Notes: generated by a model from the sequence alone, not told the origin. Counted from the stretch's first letter, positions 44,165 through 57,049 are shown. The stretch: DNA of 64,000 nucleotides from Eutrigla gurnardus (GCA_963514095.1 OY741284.1:7978016-8042015); one strand, 5' to 3'. Numbers and translations are program-made.

Positions 44165-47100
44165 GATACAAGAGAAGAGCGAGGTGGAAGACTCTAGAAC
44201 TACTGGATTTCTAAACGTTTGATAATTCTGTGCAGACAGTAAGCATGTGTGAAATAACAAGAACACCTTTGAGGATTCAACAAACATTACTTATTACTTT
44301 CCCCATAAGTTCGCGTGGAGAACGGCCCAAATGTGACTAATGTCGACTGAGAGAAGACGTCACTTCGACTGTGGGGAAAAACCTAACCCACTCTGTAATT
44401 CGATTCGAAGACCATTTGATTGCAGTAAATCCTAACGTGTCTCATTAGTTGTTGCAATTTGCTGAGACTCCAATTTCAAAAAGGGGACAAGTTTCAATCA
44501 CCGGTGGAGCTCTCTTCCTGTTGCTGAAGGCGTGAAGTGTGAAGGAGGAAATCTAAGAGGAGACATATTGCGCCACAGCAATGAAGTGGATATTGACACA
44601 ATCAATCTTCCCGGAGTATACGGGCACATCTCTTTTTATTTGGTTTAAGTGTGTGTGTGTGTGTGTGTGTGTTTCTCCTTCCTACCCTCTTCTCCCCTGA
44701 TTGTTTTTACTTTATTTGCAAGTTCAGGATCATCAGTCTTCTCCGGCGGCTCAAGGGGGGGAGGGGAACAATCTCATAACTTTCTCATTACCGCCCCAGC
44801 CTCATGAAGCTGCTGCTGCTCTAAGATAACAACAAGACCCGCTTTTGGGACATGAAATACCATTTCTGCAGCACTTTTTGCTTTTCTGATTCAGAAACTC
44901 ATTAAGCAATCCAATAAAGGGGCAAAGAAAATAAGGTTAAAGTGTTCAAGTTAAAAAAAAAAAAGGCTGAAACTGAGCACTTTTTGGGGGTAAAAACAAA
45001 AAGCACATAGCCAAAAGGCTCATCATAAATCAACACCATGCACCAAAATGATAAGAACGAGATGTATCTTTTTTTGTAGAACAATTAAAGCTGCAGATAA
45101 CCAAAACAAAACTCTCCACTTAAGAAGTTTGTGTGCAAAAACCTCATTAAGAAGGCGGACGGAGGGCCCGCTTCTCTAAAGGCCAGATCATCACGGCGCA
45201 CGGTGATGGATGGACGGGAACGCCGTCCCGACTGTTTGTACAGAGAGAACACACACTGTCCCCAAACAGACCATCCATCCTCCGAGATGTGGGCATAGAG
45301 CACTACGTCTTCTGGCCTGTCGCCGGCAAACAGCAGAGACCTGCACTTGATCACACGCCTTCATTGGGGCCCCTGACAGCGCAAACACTCTGGTACGGAG
45401 GCGCAAACAAACGAAGCCGCAGATAAAAGCGTGTGCAACCTGTCGAGAACATCATCTTGGATTCAGGGTCCAAAAAGGGCGGGATGAATCTGTGCAGCCG
45501 AGGTCAAAACGCTGCGTTCAGGAGATCGAACCTCTGCAGACAGTAAATACGGCGTTCCCCATTTTATCGAGGCATGCTGCTGCTTTCACCCTGATGCGGA
45601 CCGTTGGAAGCCTGAAGGAGTCCGCTGACACAAATGACGAGTGATTTATTGCTGTGATTTGGCCTTTTTTTCCCCACTGGAGAGCCGAATCATATTTCGC
45701 CGGGTGGAGGGATCGAGATAAATAGTCTCACAAATGATCACGGCTTCAACATCGACTGGCTGAGATCAATGGATCAGTTTGACCGCTAGAGACGTGTTGG
45801 AAGATGTATGTGGAGAAATGAAGGAGGAGAATGATGACTTTTTGTTGCATGAGCTAGAAAACCGCCGGTTAAAGAGACTCAGCAGACTAGTTGTTGCATA
45901 GCGCCATCTGCTGAGCGAAGACAAGCGTTACACACATCAGAAGAAGAAAGGAAAGTGTTTCCTTCAAGTCAAAGAACTGAGATTATTCTCTTATTAGTCA
46001 ACAAAGTCATGGAAGAAATCCTAATGTGTTCAACCTACTGTGTCTATTACCTGTAATCATTTGTCTGGAGATGAAATGTCATCATGATCATTTCAACAGT
46101 AAAATAAAGCCACAGAATAGACATTAAATACACACTGAAATCGATAGTGACTGGATTGGGTATCAGTGACAATTGGCAGATCTGGTATAGGATACCAATA
46201 TATTAATAATTAACAATTATGTATGGTATTTATTTGTTATATATAGTTAGGAACGCAAAAGTCAACACTGGTATCTTATTATAGACATGTGTCAACAATT
46301 AAAGTCAAATCAAATTGTTGCTATGTTGTACATACTAAGGTGTACATCTGTTTATCATATTTATAATATTATTAATAATTTATTTGCCACTGACTGAAGC
46401 CCATGTTGCAAGGATGTTTCACAACTTTGAATTCAAATGTTTGAATTTGGGGCTGAGTTTCTTTGAGCTTAATCGTCTACGTGAAACTGTAGATAAAATC
46501 CACAACTGCTACTGAAATAAATTTTACTGGAGGTTAATTTAGGGGGATGATCCATGCCTGTATTAACCTCCAGCCCTGGTGCTACCTGTGCTACCTGGCT
46601 CGGCCACAAGATGGCAGAACGCCACAACAAGAGAAAGAATAGTCACTGCAGCAGGTTCCACCAGAGACACTGATTTCCTAAATCATCTTGCCAGAACTGA
46701 CCTCGTCTCCAAACAGTTTCTGCTTAAACATATAATTATTATAATTTACTAGAAAAAACATGAATTTATAAACTGGCAGGCTGTTCAAGAATCATTTTGC
46801 ACAAATTGTTAATTATATGTTCTGTGCGATTGTTGATTGGCTGGGATGAAATTAGTAAGTAAATCCTTTTCTAGGTGGGAATCAAAGAAGGATTAAATCC
46901 CATTTAATTCCAGACAATTACATGATGTGGCTTATAAATAATTATTTTACACTACACCACGATATCTCTCTCTCTCTATATTTTCATATTTTCTCCAAAA
47001 TAGCATTGTTGTTTGATTAAATTGTTTGATGCGTTTGACCATACCTGAATTACTCTGAATTTAGAGAGCTTTAATTATGAACGGAATCATAATCAGAATA

Positions 47101-49430
47101 TTCTGATATGTCAGTGACACCCTGAGGTGATCTGCTTTTATTTTGAAGAGGCCTGTGGGAACAAAAAATAACACTTTGAGGTGTTGTAGTCATATTGGCC
47201 TTTTTTTAATTTGAAGATTTGACTAATTATTCACACAATTAAATGAGGAAAACCCAGATGAGGTTCCATCGTAGTTTCTTCCTCGTTTCTACCGTTAGGG
47301 CTGTAACAACAGGTGGGTGAACCTCAGGGTGTCCCCACCGTTTTACACATCCATTGCTGCTATCCAATCCTCTCACCAGAAGGCAGGGCGCATCCAGACA
47401 GGAAACGGTGCCGTCTGCCCGTATCTACAGTAAAGCCTCTCCGATCGATCGACACCAGGCATCACAGGGCTCGGTGTCAGCCGGAGCATGCAGCATCCTC
47501 CCACACCCCCAGTCTCTATAAGCGCTACTATAATCCCTCACCACGGGGCTGCTTGGAGGCGGCGGCCCTTCCAATCAGGCATTTTCAGCAGGTCGCCCCT
47601 AAGAATTAGCTCTAGTAATGGCTGGTCATTCTCCGGCTGAGGCAGAGCTGTTTCATTTTACATTGTTGTTGTGTTACTTCAAGTAAAGGATGTAAATGCT
47701 TTAACCACTTCATGCATGCAGCTCCACTTCCTCCTCTGCAATCTCCCCACATCACCTGCTGCTGTAATCAAACACCAGAGCACCGAGCCGCCCTCTCATC
47801 CACGTCTCACGCTGACCACCGAGCAGCTCAGTCAGAACACAGACGTGGCCGCTCGTCCCCTGGGCGCTAATGAAATAGGAAATAACCTTTAGCTGTGCGA
47901 CATTTCACAGCTCCTGCTATTGTACAGCAACGGACCGAACGCTGCTGTTCATCCCGATGTAGTCGGCTGTAATCGCACTTTTACAAATATTCCCTTTAGT
48001 TCAACGTAAACACACTGAAGCAAGGTTCCAGCCATTAATAAACCTGATCAATGAATCCAGTGACCTGAGAAGATTGCATCTTGACTCGCGGCGCGCTAAT
48101 GCAGACGTGACTCATCGTTTGTCCTCTAAGACTTGACACGAGACTTTATCTGAGAGACTTAAAAAAAAGGGGGCTCTGGGAAACAGCCAGCTTCCCTTCG
48201 CCGCGCTCGCCAGTTTCTCTTCATCTACGGGGATGTTGGCTGCCGGCGAGCATCCTTCACGGAGGAGGGAGTGGGCCCGTTCACGCAGCACTGCGGTCTT
48301 AAAAAGGCTAAAAACTGTACATGATATGGAAACCCAGCCCCACTTCACGCTGAGACAGTAATGAGATGCCGAGCCAGCCGCACTCAATTTCCCCACTTAA
48401 AGTGTCTCCATAGGGCTGCAGGTGGAAACTGAGACTGAGCAACTAAGGTGGGTTTGTATTTACCCGTGTGTGTGTGCTTTGAACACTTTACTTGAAGTCC
48501 TTCTTTACATTTTGGCCACTAACTCACCTCCTAGTCAGCAGGACGGCAAAGCAAAGAGCTTAGATCAGCCTGTTAAGGAGTGAAAAATGAGACGTTTGAC
48601 CCTCGTAAAATATTCTATCTGACCTCAGATCTGCAATGTGGCAATATGATTAAACACTTATAAAAGCCAACTTGAAGTCCATTTATTCTGCAGCTTGTCC
48701 GGTTGTCTTTATCTGCTGGTGAAGATCATCCAATGTGATCAAAAGATGTTTTTTGTCTAAGGTCATTGTTCTTTGAGCTCTACGTTTAAGCTAATACGGA
48801 AGGGAGGTCCTGCCAAGAAATGGACAACTGAGCAAATGGCATCGGCCGATGAAGCTCATGGTTTATGATTGAAAGCTCCAGAACAACTCACAAGTGGAGC
48901 GTGGGGTGGAAATCCTTTGCCGACCGCAATGCAGAAGGCTTTAACAGACTTTAAGAGACCTGAACAGCTGATATTGTGCTTTAGTGCCACTAATAAAGTA
49001 AACCAGCACAAACCAGGTCACCTGAACCGCCATGTGGTTGGCCTCTCTGTGTTGCGTCACACACCTAAGCCACGCCCACAGCTGCCAGTGCAGGACACTG
49101 ACTCCTGACATAAGAGAGCTTGATCACACGACAGGTACCTCTACAAGAATGAAAGTTATTTACCTGGTGGTGCGATGAGTGAAGGGGCCGTGATCCAACG
49201 AGAAGAGGTGGCGAGCGGAGAGGAGGAGAGGAAAGAAAGAGAACACATTAGGATGTAGTCAAAACTATGCTGACACACAAATTAGACACAGTGATCGGGT
49301 GGATGACTTCAGAGGCACGAACAAAACCATTTCACTGCTTGTACTAAGGCGGCTAAACGGAGGATGCTCCGCTGATCTGGTATGAACGTGTTTCTCCGTT
49401 TGTGTGCTAAACCAGCTGTTGTGTTCGCCG
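44165..49430. other. Unannotated sequence
   Basis: About 5.3 kb with one TG tract (44649-44673) and AT-rich DNA at 46130-46400 and 46730-47060. Near 46140-46200 a 'attgggtatcagtgacaatt' and 'ggtataggatacc' wording may be an old transposon remnant. A minus-strand frame at 45085-45354 (89 residues, containing GDRPEDVVLYAHISEDGW) has GC-rich third positions and a protein-like look, but no recognised family and no clear splice context. No gene is called. Confidence 0.4.
44649..44673. repeat. (TG)n microsatellite
   Basis: A pure TG/GT run of about 25 bases. Confidence 0.95.
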
Positions 49431-49433
49431 AGG

Positions 49434-49558
<125 letters not shown>

Positions 49559-49559
49559 G

Positions 49560-50775
49560 TTTTCTGGCCGGGGCTAAAGGGAAACAGGCCCAAAACAACC
49601 ACCTCCTCCAAACACACACAGCCACGACTGAAGGAAATGACACGTCGACATGAAATGCACATGTGGAGCTGCCAGCGTCGGTGAGCATCAAACAAACACA
49701 TCAAAGAGTGCTCTCCCTGCCTCTTCCTCATATTTAATATCTATTCTTTAAAGCCAGGCATGTGAACTGAATCTCACTGAGATCGTTTTTTGCTGGGTGA
49801 AGGCCACGTACGGGAGGGATCAGCTGAGACGTTGCCATGGCTTCTCAAAATAACTCGGGGCTAAGGCTTCTTAGCTTGATGACAGAGAGGGACAGAAAGT
49901 CTCGTGTTTGTTTTCGGCAACCAAATTGCCCCGCTTCTTCCCTCGCAGGAAACTTTGCACTTTGTTTTTTTTTTTCTCACAAAGACATTCCCCCTTTCCT
50001 CCTCCTCCTCCTCCTCCTCCTCCTCAGTAAATGAGTGTCCTGTAAGTGCTCGTATGTGATGGTGGAGGAGAGCGGCCCGTCCACAGGGGACGAGAGAGGA
50101 GAGATGGAAAAGGTTGGAGAGGACGGAATCACCCAGCGGAAGAAAAGCACAAATCCAATTCACCTCCAAGGGCAGATGCACAGACATGGTGTTTTTTGAG
50201 CTGCGGTTTGTCACGCAACAGTCCCCCCCCCCCTCCATCTCATCTCTCCCTCGACGTTTTGGGAATTTGGGAGAGGAAGAGGAGGATAGTGACCAAATAT
50301 AGCAGAGATCTAGAGAAACTGCACAGCACACGATATGTCTACTTTATTTCTATTTATTAAAACGCTCCCATGGGCGACAAAATGTGCAGCCAAGACTTCT
50401 GCGAAGCCAAATGCCAATATATTTATTGAGCGGAAGCTGCACAAAATAAGCCCCTGAATGTTATTATGTATTATATCAGATATGCAACTTCATAAACATC
50501 ACAGCTCCACATCCTGTGCTGCATCCTAATACCCACTTCCTGCTCCCTTCTGTCTGTAGAGTAGATATTATGATCAATATCATCATTTTATGATAATACG
50601 AGTTTTAGTTTGAGGCTATTCATACTGTTCATCTTCTGCATCAATATTTAACAGCCTTAAATATCTTTATTTATGATACATTTTATCACCAAAAAAAAAC
50701 ATTATTCAGCGCTTGCAAATTAAGTAAAATCTCCTGTTAAATCTGTGATTTGCATGTTTGTATTAGATTTTATAG
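49560..50775. other. Unannotated sequence
   Basis: It holds a (CTC)n tract (49997-50025), a C10 tract at about 50222-50231 and AT-rich DNA from 50400 to 50770. The 156-residue minus-strand frame (49861-50331) is low-complexity (poly-Glu from the CTC repeat) and not a gene. Confidence 0.45.
49997..50025. repeat. (CTC)n microsatellite
   Basis: A trinucleotide run of about 29 bases, followed by 'ag'. It encodes Glu runs on the minus strand. Confidence 0.95.
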
Positions 50776-50776
50776 A

Positions 50777-51005
50777 CATTAAAAGGTGCTGAATTCCAAT
50801 TCCAGAACGTATCAACGATTTGAGGTATTGACTCCACATGGCAACAGCTGAGCCGGCGGCTAGCAGCTAATAGGCCTGAAAGCGCAAACAGCGCAAACAG
50901 CAGCATGAAGAGTGCTGACAGAGCTAATGGCGTTCACCTGAGGGGGAACCGGAGGGTGTTTACGCTTCCACCGTGAGTCACGACGGCGTTATCAGCTGTA
51001 CCCGC
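50777..51005 (+). repeat. R2 MITE, second copy (diverged)
   Basis: Aligns with the reverse complement of 39784-40060: 'cattaaaaggtgctgaattc', 'gtattgactccacatggc', 'aacagctgagccggcggcta', 'gctgacagagctaatggc', 'gtttacgcttccacc'. It contains a private duplication of gcgcaaaca (50882-50900). The far end is lost or too diverged to place. Confidence 0.6.
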
Positions 51006-51045
51006 CGCATGAGCAGAGTGCAGAGCGCCGCTGATTAGCTAGTCA

Positions 51046-51073
51046 GACACACACACACACACACACACACACA
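51046..51073. repeat. (AC)n microsatellite
   Basis: A pure AC run of about 28 bases, just downstream of the R2 copy. Confidence 0.95.
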
Positions 51074-51829
51074 TGCAGCCAGACTGGCTCTGATTAAAAC
51101 ACACAAAGAGAGAGAATGTGACTTCTCTGTTCATGATGACGACATTACTCCACTATATCATTATTACATCACACATTACCTTAAATATTTGCATAGAAGG
51201 TGATGAGAGCATGTTGGGTATCACAAGGCTGTGTAAATTATTTTCTGTTGTGACCACTTTCCCTCAACCTGCCTCGTTTTCTTATTAGTTACTGAGTTCT
51301 TCCATTACCCACAATGCCTTTCAGTAAAGAGAGAGACAGAGGAAGCCTTTTGGGGAGACACTGAAGTGAAGGAGAACTGCATTCTTAGTTGGAAACATCA
51401 CTAATTTATTGTTTTCCTGTTAGATTGCTCTTCAAATCGGGAGTCTAAGAGATTCAGTTATGAAGTTAGAGAAGTGGATTTCTGTTTAATTATGATGCTT
51501 AATGAGGTACTTAATCTGCACTGTATAAGCAGAAATAACACAAATGCATCATAGCTTGGCCAAAGATTAAACTGTGTTTTAAAGTGGAATTTTCAGTGCA
51601 TTTCTATGAGGACTATTCTCCTTACAGAAGCAGTCAGCGTCATACATATTGAGTGCATGCTCTTAAGTCACTCAGAAATGACATGCGTGACTTCCATTAC
51701 TGATGACCCCTATTTCTACCACTCTGTCACATGACGAGCCCTCTCACACATAGCCGGGCATTCACATGCAAAGATACTGTAGACGCTCACACACTCACAC
51801 AATAATATCAGTCCACCTCCTCGCTGCAG

Positions 51830-51865
51830 CTCTCCCCCTCTCCTCCCCCCCTTCCTCCCCCTCTC
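51830..51865. repeat. Homopyrimidine tract
   Basis: 36 consecutive C/T bases, CCCCTC-rich. The complementary strand is G/A-rich and could form triplex or G-rich structure. Confidence 0.9.
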
Positions 51866-52030
51866 ATTAGGCCCTCTCTCTCCTCCTTTAGAAATGTCAG
51901 CCTCCTCACGGATACATCTCTTCACATATGCTGCACTGTTTGGCATTTAAATATCAATGCGGAAGCACATACAGTACCAGCGTCTTGGCTTCCAGGTGTG
52001 TAAGATGCAGAGTTCATATGGAAAATTAAA

Positions 52031-52060
52031 GGTAGCACAGTGGTAGCACAGTGGTAGCAC
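52031..52060. repeat. 11-bp tandem repeat, about 2.7 copies
   Basis: The unit ggtagcacagt is repeated exactly twice and then partially (ggtagcac). Confidence 0.95.
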
Positions 52061-52849
52061 GCTGCGGTGGATGCATTACGTATATGAACAAAGAGAAGTG
52101 GACTCGGGACCTTTAGCTTTTAGAACATCTGCTTTAAGCTGCTCTGCTAGAAATATGACTATGGAATATGAGTTAATTAAGTGATTATCATTGTCCTATG
52201 CTTAGTTGCGGGAGAGAACCATGAAGAACTAACACGCCAGGATAGCGCAAGTTGGAAAACTTTAATTTGTATACAGTAATGTGGTGGTCAACAAAAACCT
52301 GGCAACAACATTTGGAGAGGCGCACATTATGACTTACTCAAAACTCAAAGTAGAACTTGACCCACAGCATTTCCATTCCTATAAGTAGGAACTACTTTTA
52401 TGACTTAGAGCAAACCGTGCAGATCAGTCTTGTCGGATCAGTCTTGACATGAAGCTAAATCAGACCTCACCCTGACAGCAAGGGGAAAACAAATTGATCC
52501 TAATATGAACCAACATATCAGACCTTGAACTTTACCACAAACCAGCACCCCAAACCTCATCCAAAGGTCAGGGCCTACAGGTGGAGGTCAGGATCAAATG
52601 CCATATACACTGCAAGAGCAGTAGTGAGTAGAGAGCTGGGACAGTGAGAAGTTTGCTGCAGAGAGAATTAACAACGGACTGAACTCGCTCACAGGCTTCT
52701 TTTTTCTTACTGAACTTCAGAAACATTTAAAAAGGACCAAGTGTCGCTTTTTACATCCAGAATTATCAAAAAAAAGTTTCAACTTCATTTCAGAATCCAA
52801 GCAGAATTGATGTATCGCTTTGCCGAGATATGAGACACATTGTGCTAAT

Positions 52850-53145
52850 TCTCAGGTTCATCTTTCCCATATTGTATATGTTTATAAGTTTTAATGTTCA
52901 AAAACACTGTCCTGTCTCTTTAACCCCCCCTCCTCGGAGAGAGAAGCCCAGTCCGCCCTGATTGGTCGGCGTTTGTGCTTCTCCACATCAGCACTGTCAC
53001 CGTCTTCGCAGCATCACTGCAGGCGGGGACGCAGAGTCCCGTTTAAAGAGACAGTCTCTCCACACAGTATGTATATAACATCTATAAACCAGCCTCATAA
53101 TCAAAAGGGAAACCTCACTTTATACGAAATAGGACCTTTAAAGAT
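52850..53145 (-). repeat. Dispersed repeat R4 (MITE-like)
   Basis: Reverse-complemented, it begins 'ctttaaaggtcctatttcgt', passes 'ataaagtgaggtttccc', 'agagactgtctctttaaac' and 'caatcagggcggactgggc', and ends near 'ttaaagagacaggac'. This wording is familiar from perciform interspersed repeats. Only one copy lies in this window. There are no ORFs. The class is inferred. Confidence 0.5.
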
Positions 53146-53856
53146 GTATTAATGATAAAGACATCCCAGAAGGCTTGATGTTGGCTGCTTTTAGATCTTC
53201 TAACTGTGAGAAAAGCATCGTAACTGTCATCGTAACTCAAGGTTGCAGCAGGAGAAGCGGTGACCTCGTGGGCTGAAAGCTAGCTCTTCTCTCTGTCGGA
53301 CTATTGAGCTAGTGGAGCAGGCAGGCTGCCTTGCTTGACAGCAGCGGTGGAGTGTTAAAATATTGCGCCCACCCACATTGTGCCAGTCGGTCAAAACCGA
53401 AACCCCTTCAGCCGCAAGGTCACTTCCCTGACCCGTGCAGCTCCCCCTGCTCCCTCTGACTCATGTCAGCAGCAGCTTGAGCACTTTGTTCGCCCGAGGG
53501 CAAAACCGGAGGTTATAACATCTAGCCCGGACGGGGGGGCGATGCTCGGCTTCGAATTGCTTGCAGACGTGCGGGAGAGTGGATGTGAGGTGAAACGGCG
53601 TTACTATGGTGACCGCGTGAGAAAGGACGGTGTCCTCGCACGTCGGCGTGCGTGTGTCGACTCAACGCCACTACGGCGGCGCGTGAATGAATATGTGTGA
53701 GCCAGAGAGACAGAGTGCTTTGTGCTTTTGCCCTTGTTGAAGGCAGCGATGAGATGTGTCCAAACAGAAAGGGTGACATCACTGCTTGGCGGGCGGCTGC
53801 AGGGAGACAGTGGTGCCTGGGCCAGGGACATGCGCTCATCCAATCGCCACTGTATC

Positions 53857-53884
53857 TGTGTGTGTGTGTGTGTGTGTGTGTGTG
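53857..53884. repeat. (TG)n microsatellite
   Basis: A pure TG run of about 28 bases. Confidence 0.95.
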
Positions 53885-54092
53885 GTCGGGTCAGACAGCA
53901 CATGCCTCCCATAGCTAGTCTTTAATCAAACAGAGGGAGGTCATCCCACAAGAAGTAATGGGAGTACAGTGCGTGCTCCTGTCTCCTCTGTACATGGCCA
54001 GTAAGTGCTAATGGGAGCAAAATTGGTGTTTGTTTGTGTCAGTAAAAGAAGAAAAAGTGCTTAAACTGTGGTTGTATATGTGTATGTAAGAG

Positions 54093-54094
<2 letters not shown>

Positions 54095-54157
<63 letters not shown>
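54095..54157. repeat. (GT)n microsatellite
   Basis: A pure GT run of about 63 bases. Confidence 0.97.
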
Positions 54158-54158
<1 letters not shown>

Positions 54159-54251
54159 AAGAGAGAAATGGACCAGCGAGGGGGAAAATAAGCCACTGGG
54201 AGAGATTTTAAGAAGTGCATGAGAAGTGTGAGAGAGATTGTGAAGGGGTGA

Positions 54252-54311
54252 GTGTGTGTGTGTGTGTGTGTGTTTGTGTGTGTTTGTGTGTTTGTGTGTG
54301 TTTGTGTGTGT
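54252..54311. repeat. (TG)n with periodic TTTG interruptions
   Basis: About 60 bases of TG interrupted four times by an extra T (gtgtttgtgtg units), giving a higher-order repeat of 8-10 bases. Confidence 0.95.
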
Positions 54312-55004
54312 AAGATGTGCTGGCGGTAAGGTGAAAAGGGATAAAGACAAAGCAGAGTAAGGGAAGGATAAAAGCAGCGGGAAGCTGGGTCATGTTGCCT
54401 TATGTAATTTGTCAGTGATGTGTGCTGCGTTCGAGAAACTCATCTCTGTTCTGAGTTTCTGAAAGGAGAGCCGAGGTGACTTAGCGAGCAGATGATGTTT
54501 TTTTTGCACCATATTTGACCGTGCCGTCGCCTTGGAACGTAACGTGTAATCTGTTTTAAATCAAACAAAGAAGCGGTATGCTCTCTTTTTCTGGTGCGAC
54601 TTCAAAACAAAGCTGGAGAGTAAGAAAAGAAACTTTGGTGAATGCTGATAATCTAGTAAATCCAGTAAATATTGAATGCATGAACGACTATTTCTAGGCT
54701 AAATATACTGAAGGAAAAACCCTCATACATACTGTAATTTAACATACTTATAGGATAAGATTATGATCTATGATAACTCCAAGATTCATCTGTGACAAAT
54801 GGAGATTCAATCTGAACTGATGTGAGATTAATTGTTCCCCTGTTAGAGCTTCAGTCTTTTTGCAAAATTTGGTAGTTTTTGATCTGACTCTGACTTTGTA
54901 CACCAAGTCCGTACTTTTTGTACGATTCTTTTAAAATCCATCATCCGATAAGAATGGTGACTAATGGTGTAAATTCAGAATTAGACTGGTGTTGCCCTTT
55001 AAGA

Positions 55005-55165
55005 ATCTACAGCCGAGCTAGCGGCTCAGTGAGGCTGTACTAACATGCTAATCTTTAACAGTAATGCATTAATACTAAACAACCTTAGTATGGCGTGTTA
55101 GCATGCTAATATTTGATGATTACCACTACCTACCTGAGATGCTAACATGCAAGGTGATATTAGAG
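55005..55165 (+). repeat. Dispersed repeat fragment R9 (gctaacatgcta-rich)
   Basis: 'ctacagccgagctagcggct' and 'cagtgaggctgtac' are followed by multiple catgctaa / gctaacatg words (55044, 55100, 55140). The arrangement is a familiar fish interspersed repeat. The ends and class are unknown. Confidence 0.45.
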
Positions 55166-55169
55166 TATA

Positions 55170-55805
55170 TGACCCACCCTGTTTGAGAGGGCAACCTCTG
55201 AAACAAACAAGTCTCATTCAAGATGATATTCCCTCAGACTTCATATTATATCAAACCACATGCTCACTGTCCAGCACATTCAAACTGCACTCGCTCACTA
55301 ACTGGGCAGGGGAGCCAACGAGGATCCGATTCACATTTTAGTTGGTATTACAAAGATTAAAGTTCCTTTAACGTGTGAAGGAGAAAGAAAAGACACACAG
55401 ACACACACAGACAAACATACAGCATCTAGCTAATGTGCCATTAGCATCCCATCTACAACACTTCACAAAGTCACATTTCCCATTAGGTCCTATAGCTCAG
55501 CATGACATCAGAGATATGAAAGTCACAGTGGATTAGACAAACTCATTAGCGCTTCAATATGACTCATCTCCATGCAGCACACCAGTGTTCACATCTGATC
55601 TTGTGTCTGCTGGTTTTGAATGACGTCATTCCAACTTGTGCGTTGAGACTGCGTCCTTTACTAATCAGATATAATCACGTATAAATAAAGATAACTGTAT
55701 TAGCCGTCACATTTGAGGCACGTCATTTAGACGAGTCCTTCCCAAAGACTGGGTCGGGACCCACAGCCTGGCCAGCTTGTTTTATTAGGTTCATCAAATC
55801 CATTT
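55170..55805. other. Unannotated sequence
   Basis: Nothing assignable apart from a short imperfect acac tract at 55392-55425. Confidence 0.45.
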
Positions 55806-55808
55806 AGG

Positions 55809-55944
55809 CCCTGCGATAGACTGGCGTCCTGTCCAGGGTGTACCCTGCCTTCGCCCAATGACAGCTGGGATCGGCTCCAGCCCCCCCCCGCGACCCTGAA
55901 TACAGGATAAGCGGTAGAAAATGGATGGATGGATGGATGGATGG
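55809..55944 (+). mobile_element. 3' end of a non-LTR retrotransposon with (GGAT)n tail
   Basis: 'ctgcgatagactggcgtcct', 'gtccagggtgtaccctgcc', 'gacagctgggatcggctcca' and 'gcgaccctgaatacaggata' lead into (ATGG)n at 55921-55944. This 3' terminus is extremely common in fish and ends in short GGAT repeats, as target-primed LINEs of the RTE/Rex3 or L2 type do. I cannot decide between those clades from the tail alone. It is severely 5'-truncated and has no ORF. Confidence 0.65.
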
Positions 55945-55992
55945 AAATCCATTTACAGAATGTATCGTATTTACCGTTTATATCTGCAGTTT

Positions 55993-56185
55993 AAAAAGAA
56001 GTTTGATTACATGATGGAAGTCTACGAGAAAATTACCCTACTTCTCACTTGATTTATTATCTCACTAAACATTGTAGACATGAGAATAGATCATAAAGCA
56101 GGGTATGCTTTAGGGCGGGGCTACCTTGTGATTGACAGCCTCACTACCACGTTGTTGCTACAATGGCGTCGCTGCCAATGCAATA
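55993..56185 (+). repeat. Dispersed repeat R1, copy D (partial)
   Basis: 'aaaaagaagtttgattacat', 'gatggaagtctacgagaaaa', 'cttctcacttgatttattat' and 'gggcggggctaccttgtgat' lie in the same order as copy A. Both ends are missing. It starts 50 bp after the retrotransposon tail. Confidence 0.65.
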
Positions 56186-56189
56186 AGCA

Positions 56190-56460
56190 TCTGAGATTAT
56201 TATAACACTTGCATTGTGGTAGATCTCGTCCAATTGCCTGGTTTATCTATTTAAGACTATACAAGGTGACGCTGAATTGCCTGTGAAAATGGTCATGAAC
56301 GTTCATGTGTGTACAAATTTGCTTTTCCTACATTTTACAGAGATGACCTATAGGGAATTGGGTCACATTGTTTTGTCATGTCTTGAGGTGGGAAACTGAA
56401 TAATAAGATAAAGAAAGAGAAATAGAAGGAGCATGTGAAGGTAGATTAGATTCAACACCG
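56190..56460. other. Unannotated sequence
   Basis: Nothing recognisable. Short and AT-leaning. Confidence 0.5.
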
Positions 56461-56469
56461 TGTATGAAT

Positions 56470-56475
56470 AAGTGT

Positions 56476-56518
<43 letters not shown>
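56470..56518. repeat. (TG)n microsatellite
   Basis: A TG run with one TATG break near 56479. Confidence 0.95.
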
Positions 56519-56815
56519 GAGAGGAACATTGTGCTCCACGTCGAGTCAGTGTGTGAAGGTCAAGGACACTCTCTCTGCCCCCCTCCCCCCCCCCCTCCCT
56601 CTCATCAGCTACCCAGCAGCCATCTGGGCCCCAGTGTCTCTCTGCGTTTCTTCACTGACCATGTAAATCTCACACTGTTAAAAACGGAAATAAATAAATT
56701 ACATCTCGGAAGTGTTACCACTCTGGAGCAGGTTGTCGGAGCAGCGCTCCAGAAACGACATTGAGGATTCCCAGCATGCCGAAAAGGTGAACTACATGGC
56801 ACAATTGATTCACGT

Positions 56816-57043
56816 CCATATACTGGATACAGGAAGTGGACGTTGTCATGGTGATGTCACCTATTTGTTGGTGAACTGAAGTCTTGATTTTGGCCTTTTG
56901 GCCGTCACCATCTTTTCTCATAGACTTCCATGCAATTTGACTTAATTTGATGGCCACCTGATGGCCAGTAGAGAGAATGCTGGGAAAGTTTAAGGCACTT
57001 CAGAATTGGCTTCACTTTTCAGACCCGGACGTTGGCGTCTAAG
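56816..57043 (-). repeat. Dispersed repeat R1, copy E (internally deleted)
   Basis: In minus orientation: 'ccatatactggatacaggaa', 'gtggacgttgtcatggtgat', 'ttttggccgtcaccatctt', then directly 'ttctcatagacttccatgca', 'atggccacctgatggcc', 'gaatgctgggaaagttta', 'ggcacttcagaattggcttc' and 'cagacccggacgttggcg'. Both outer ends are present, but the middle of the element is missing, so about 300 bp were lost internally. Confidence 0.7.
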
Positions 57044-57049
57044 TGCAGA

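Larger units (their letters stand above)
51080..52845. other. Unannotated sequence
   Basis: It holds a homopyrimidine tract (51830-51865) and a small tandem repeat (52031-52060). No gene is supportable. Confidence 0.45.
53150..55000. other. Unannotated sequence with TG tracts
   Basis: A GC-rich patch with CpGs (53520-53690) carries overlapping open frames on both strands, none recognisable. It is followed by the TG microsatellites listed separately. No gene is supportable. Confidence 0.45.

Noticed and set aside
49861..50331. 156-residue minus-strand open frame with poly-Glu
   Set aside because: The Glu run comes from the (CTC)n repeat and the rest has no coding character.
54039..54350. Thr-His-rich 103-residue frame
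   Set aside because: Product of two (TG)n tracts read on the minus strand.
55809..55944. tRNA-derived SINE
   Set aside because: No A-box/B-box promoter or tRNA fold was seen. The wording and GGAT tail fit a LINE 3' end instead.
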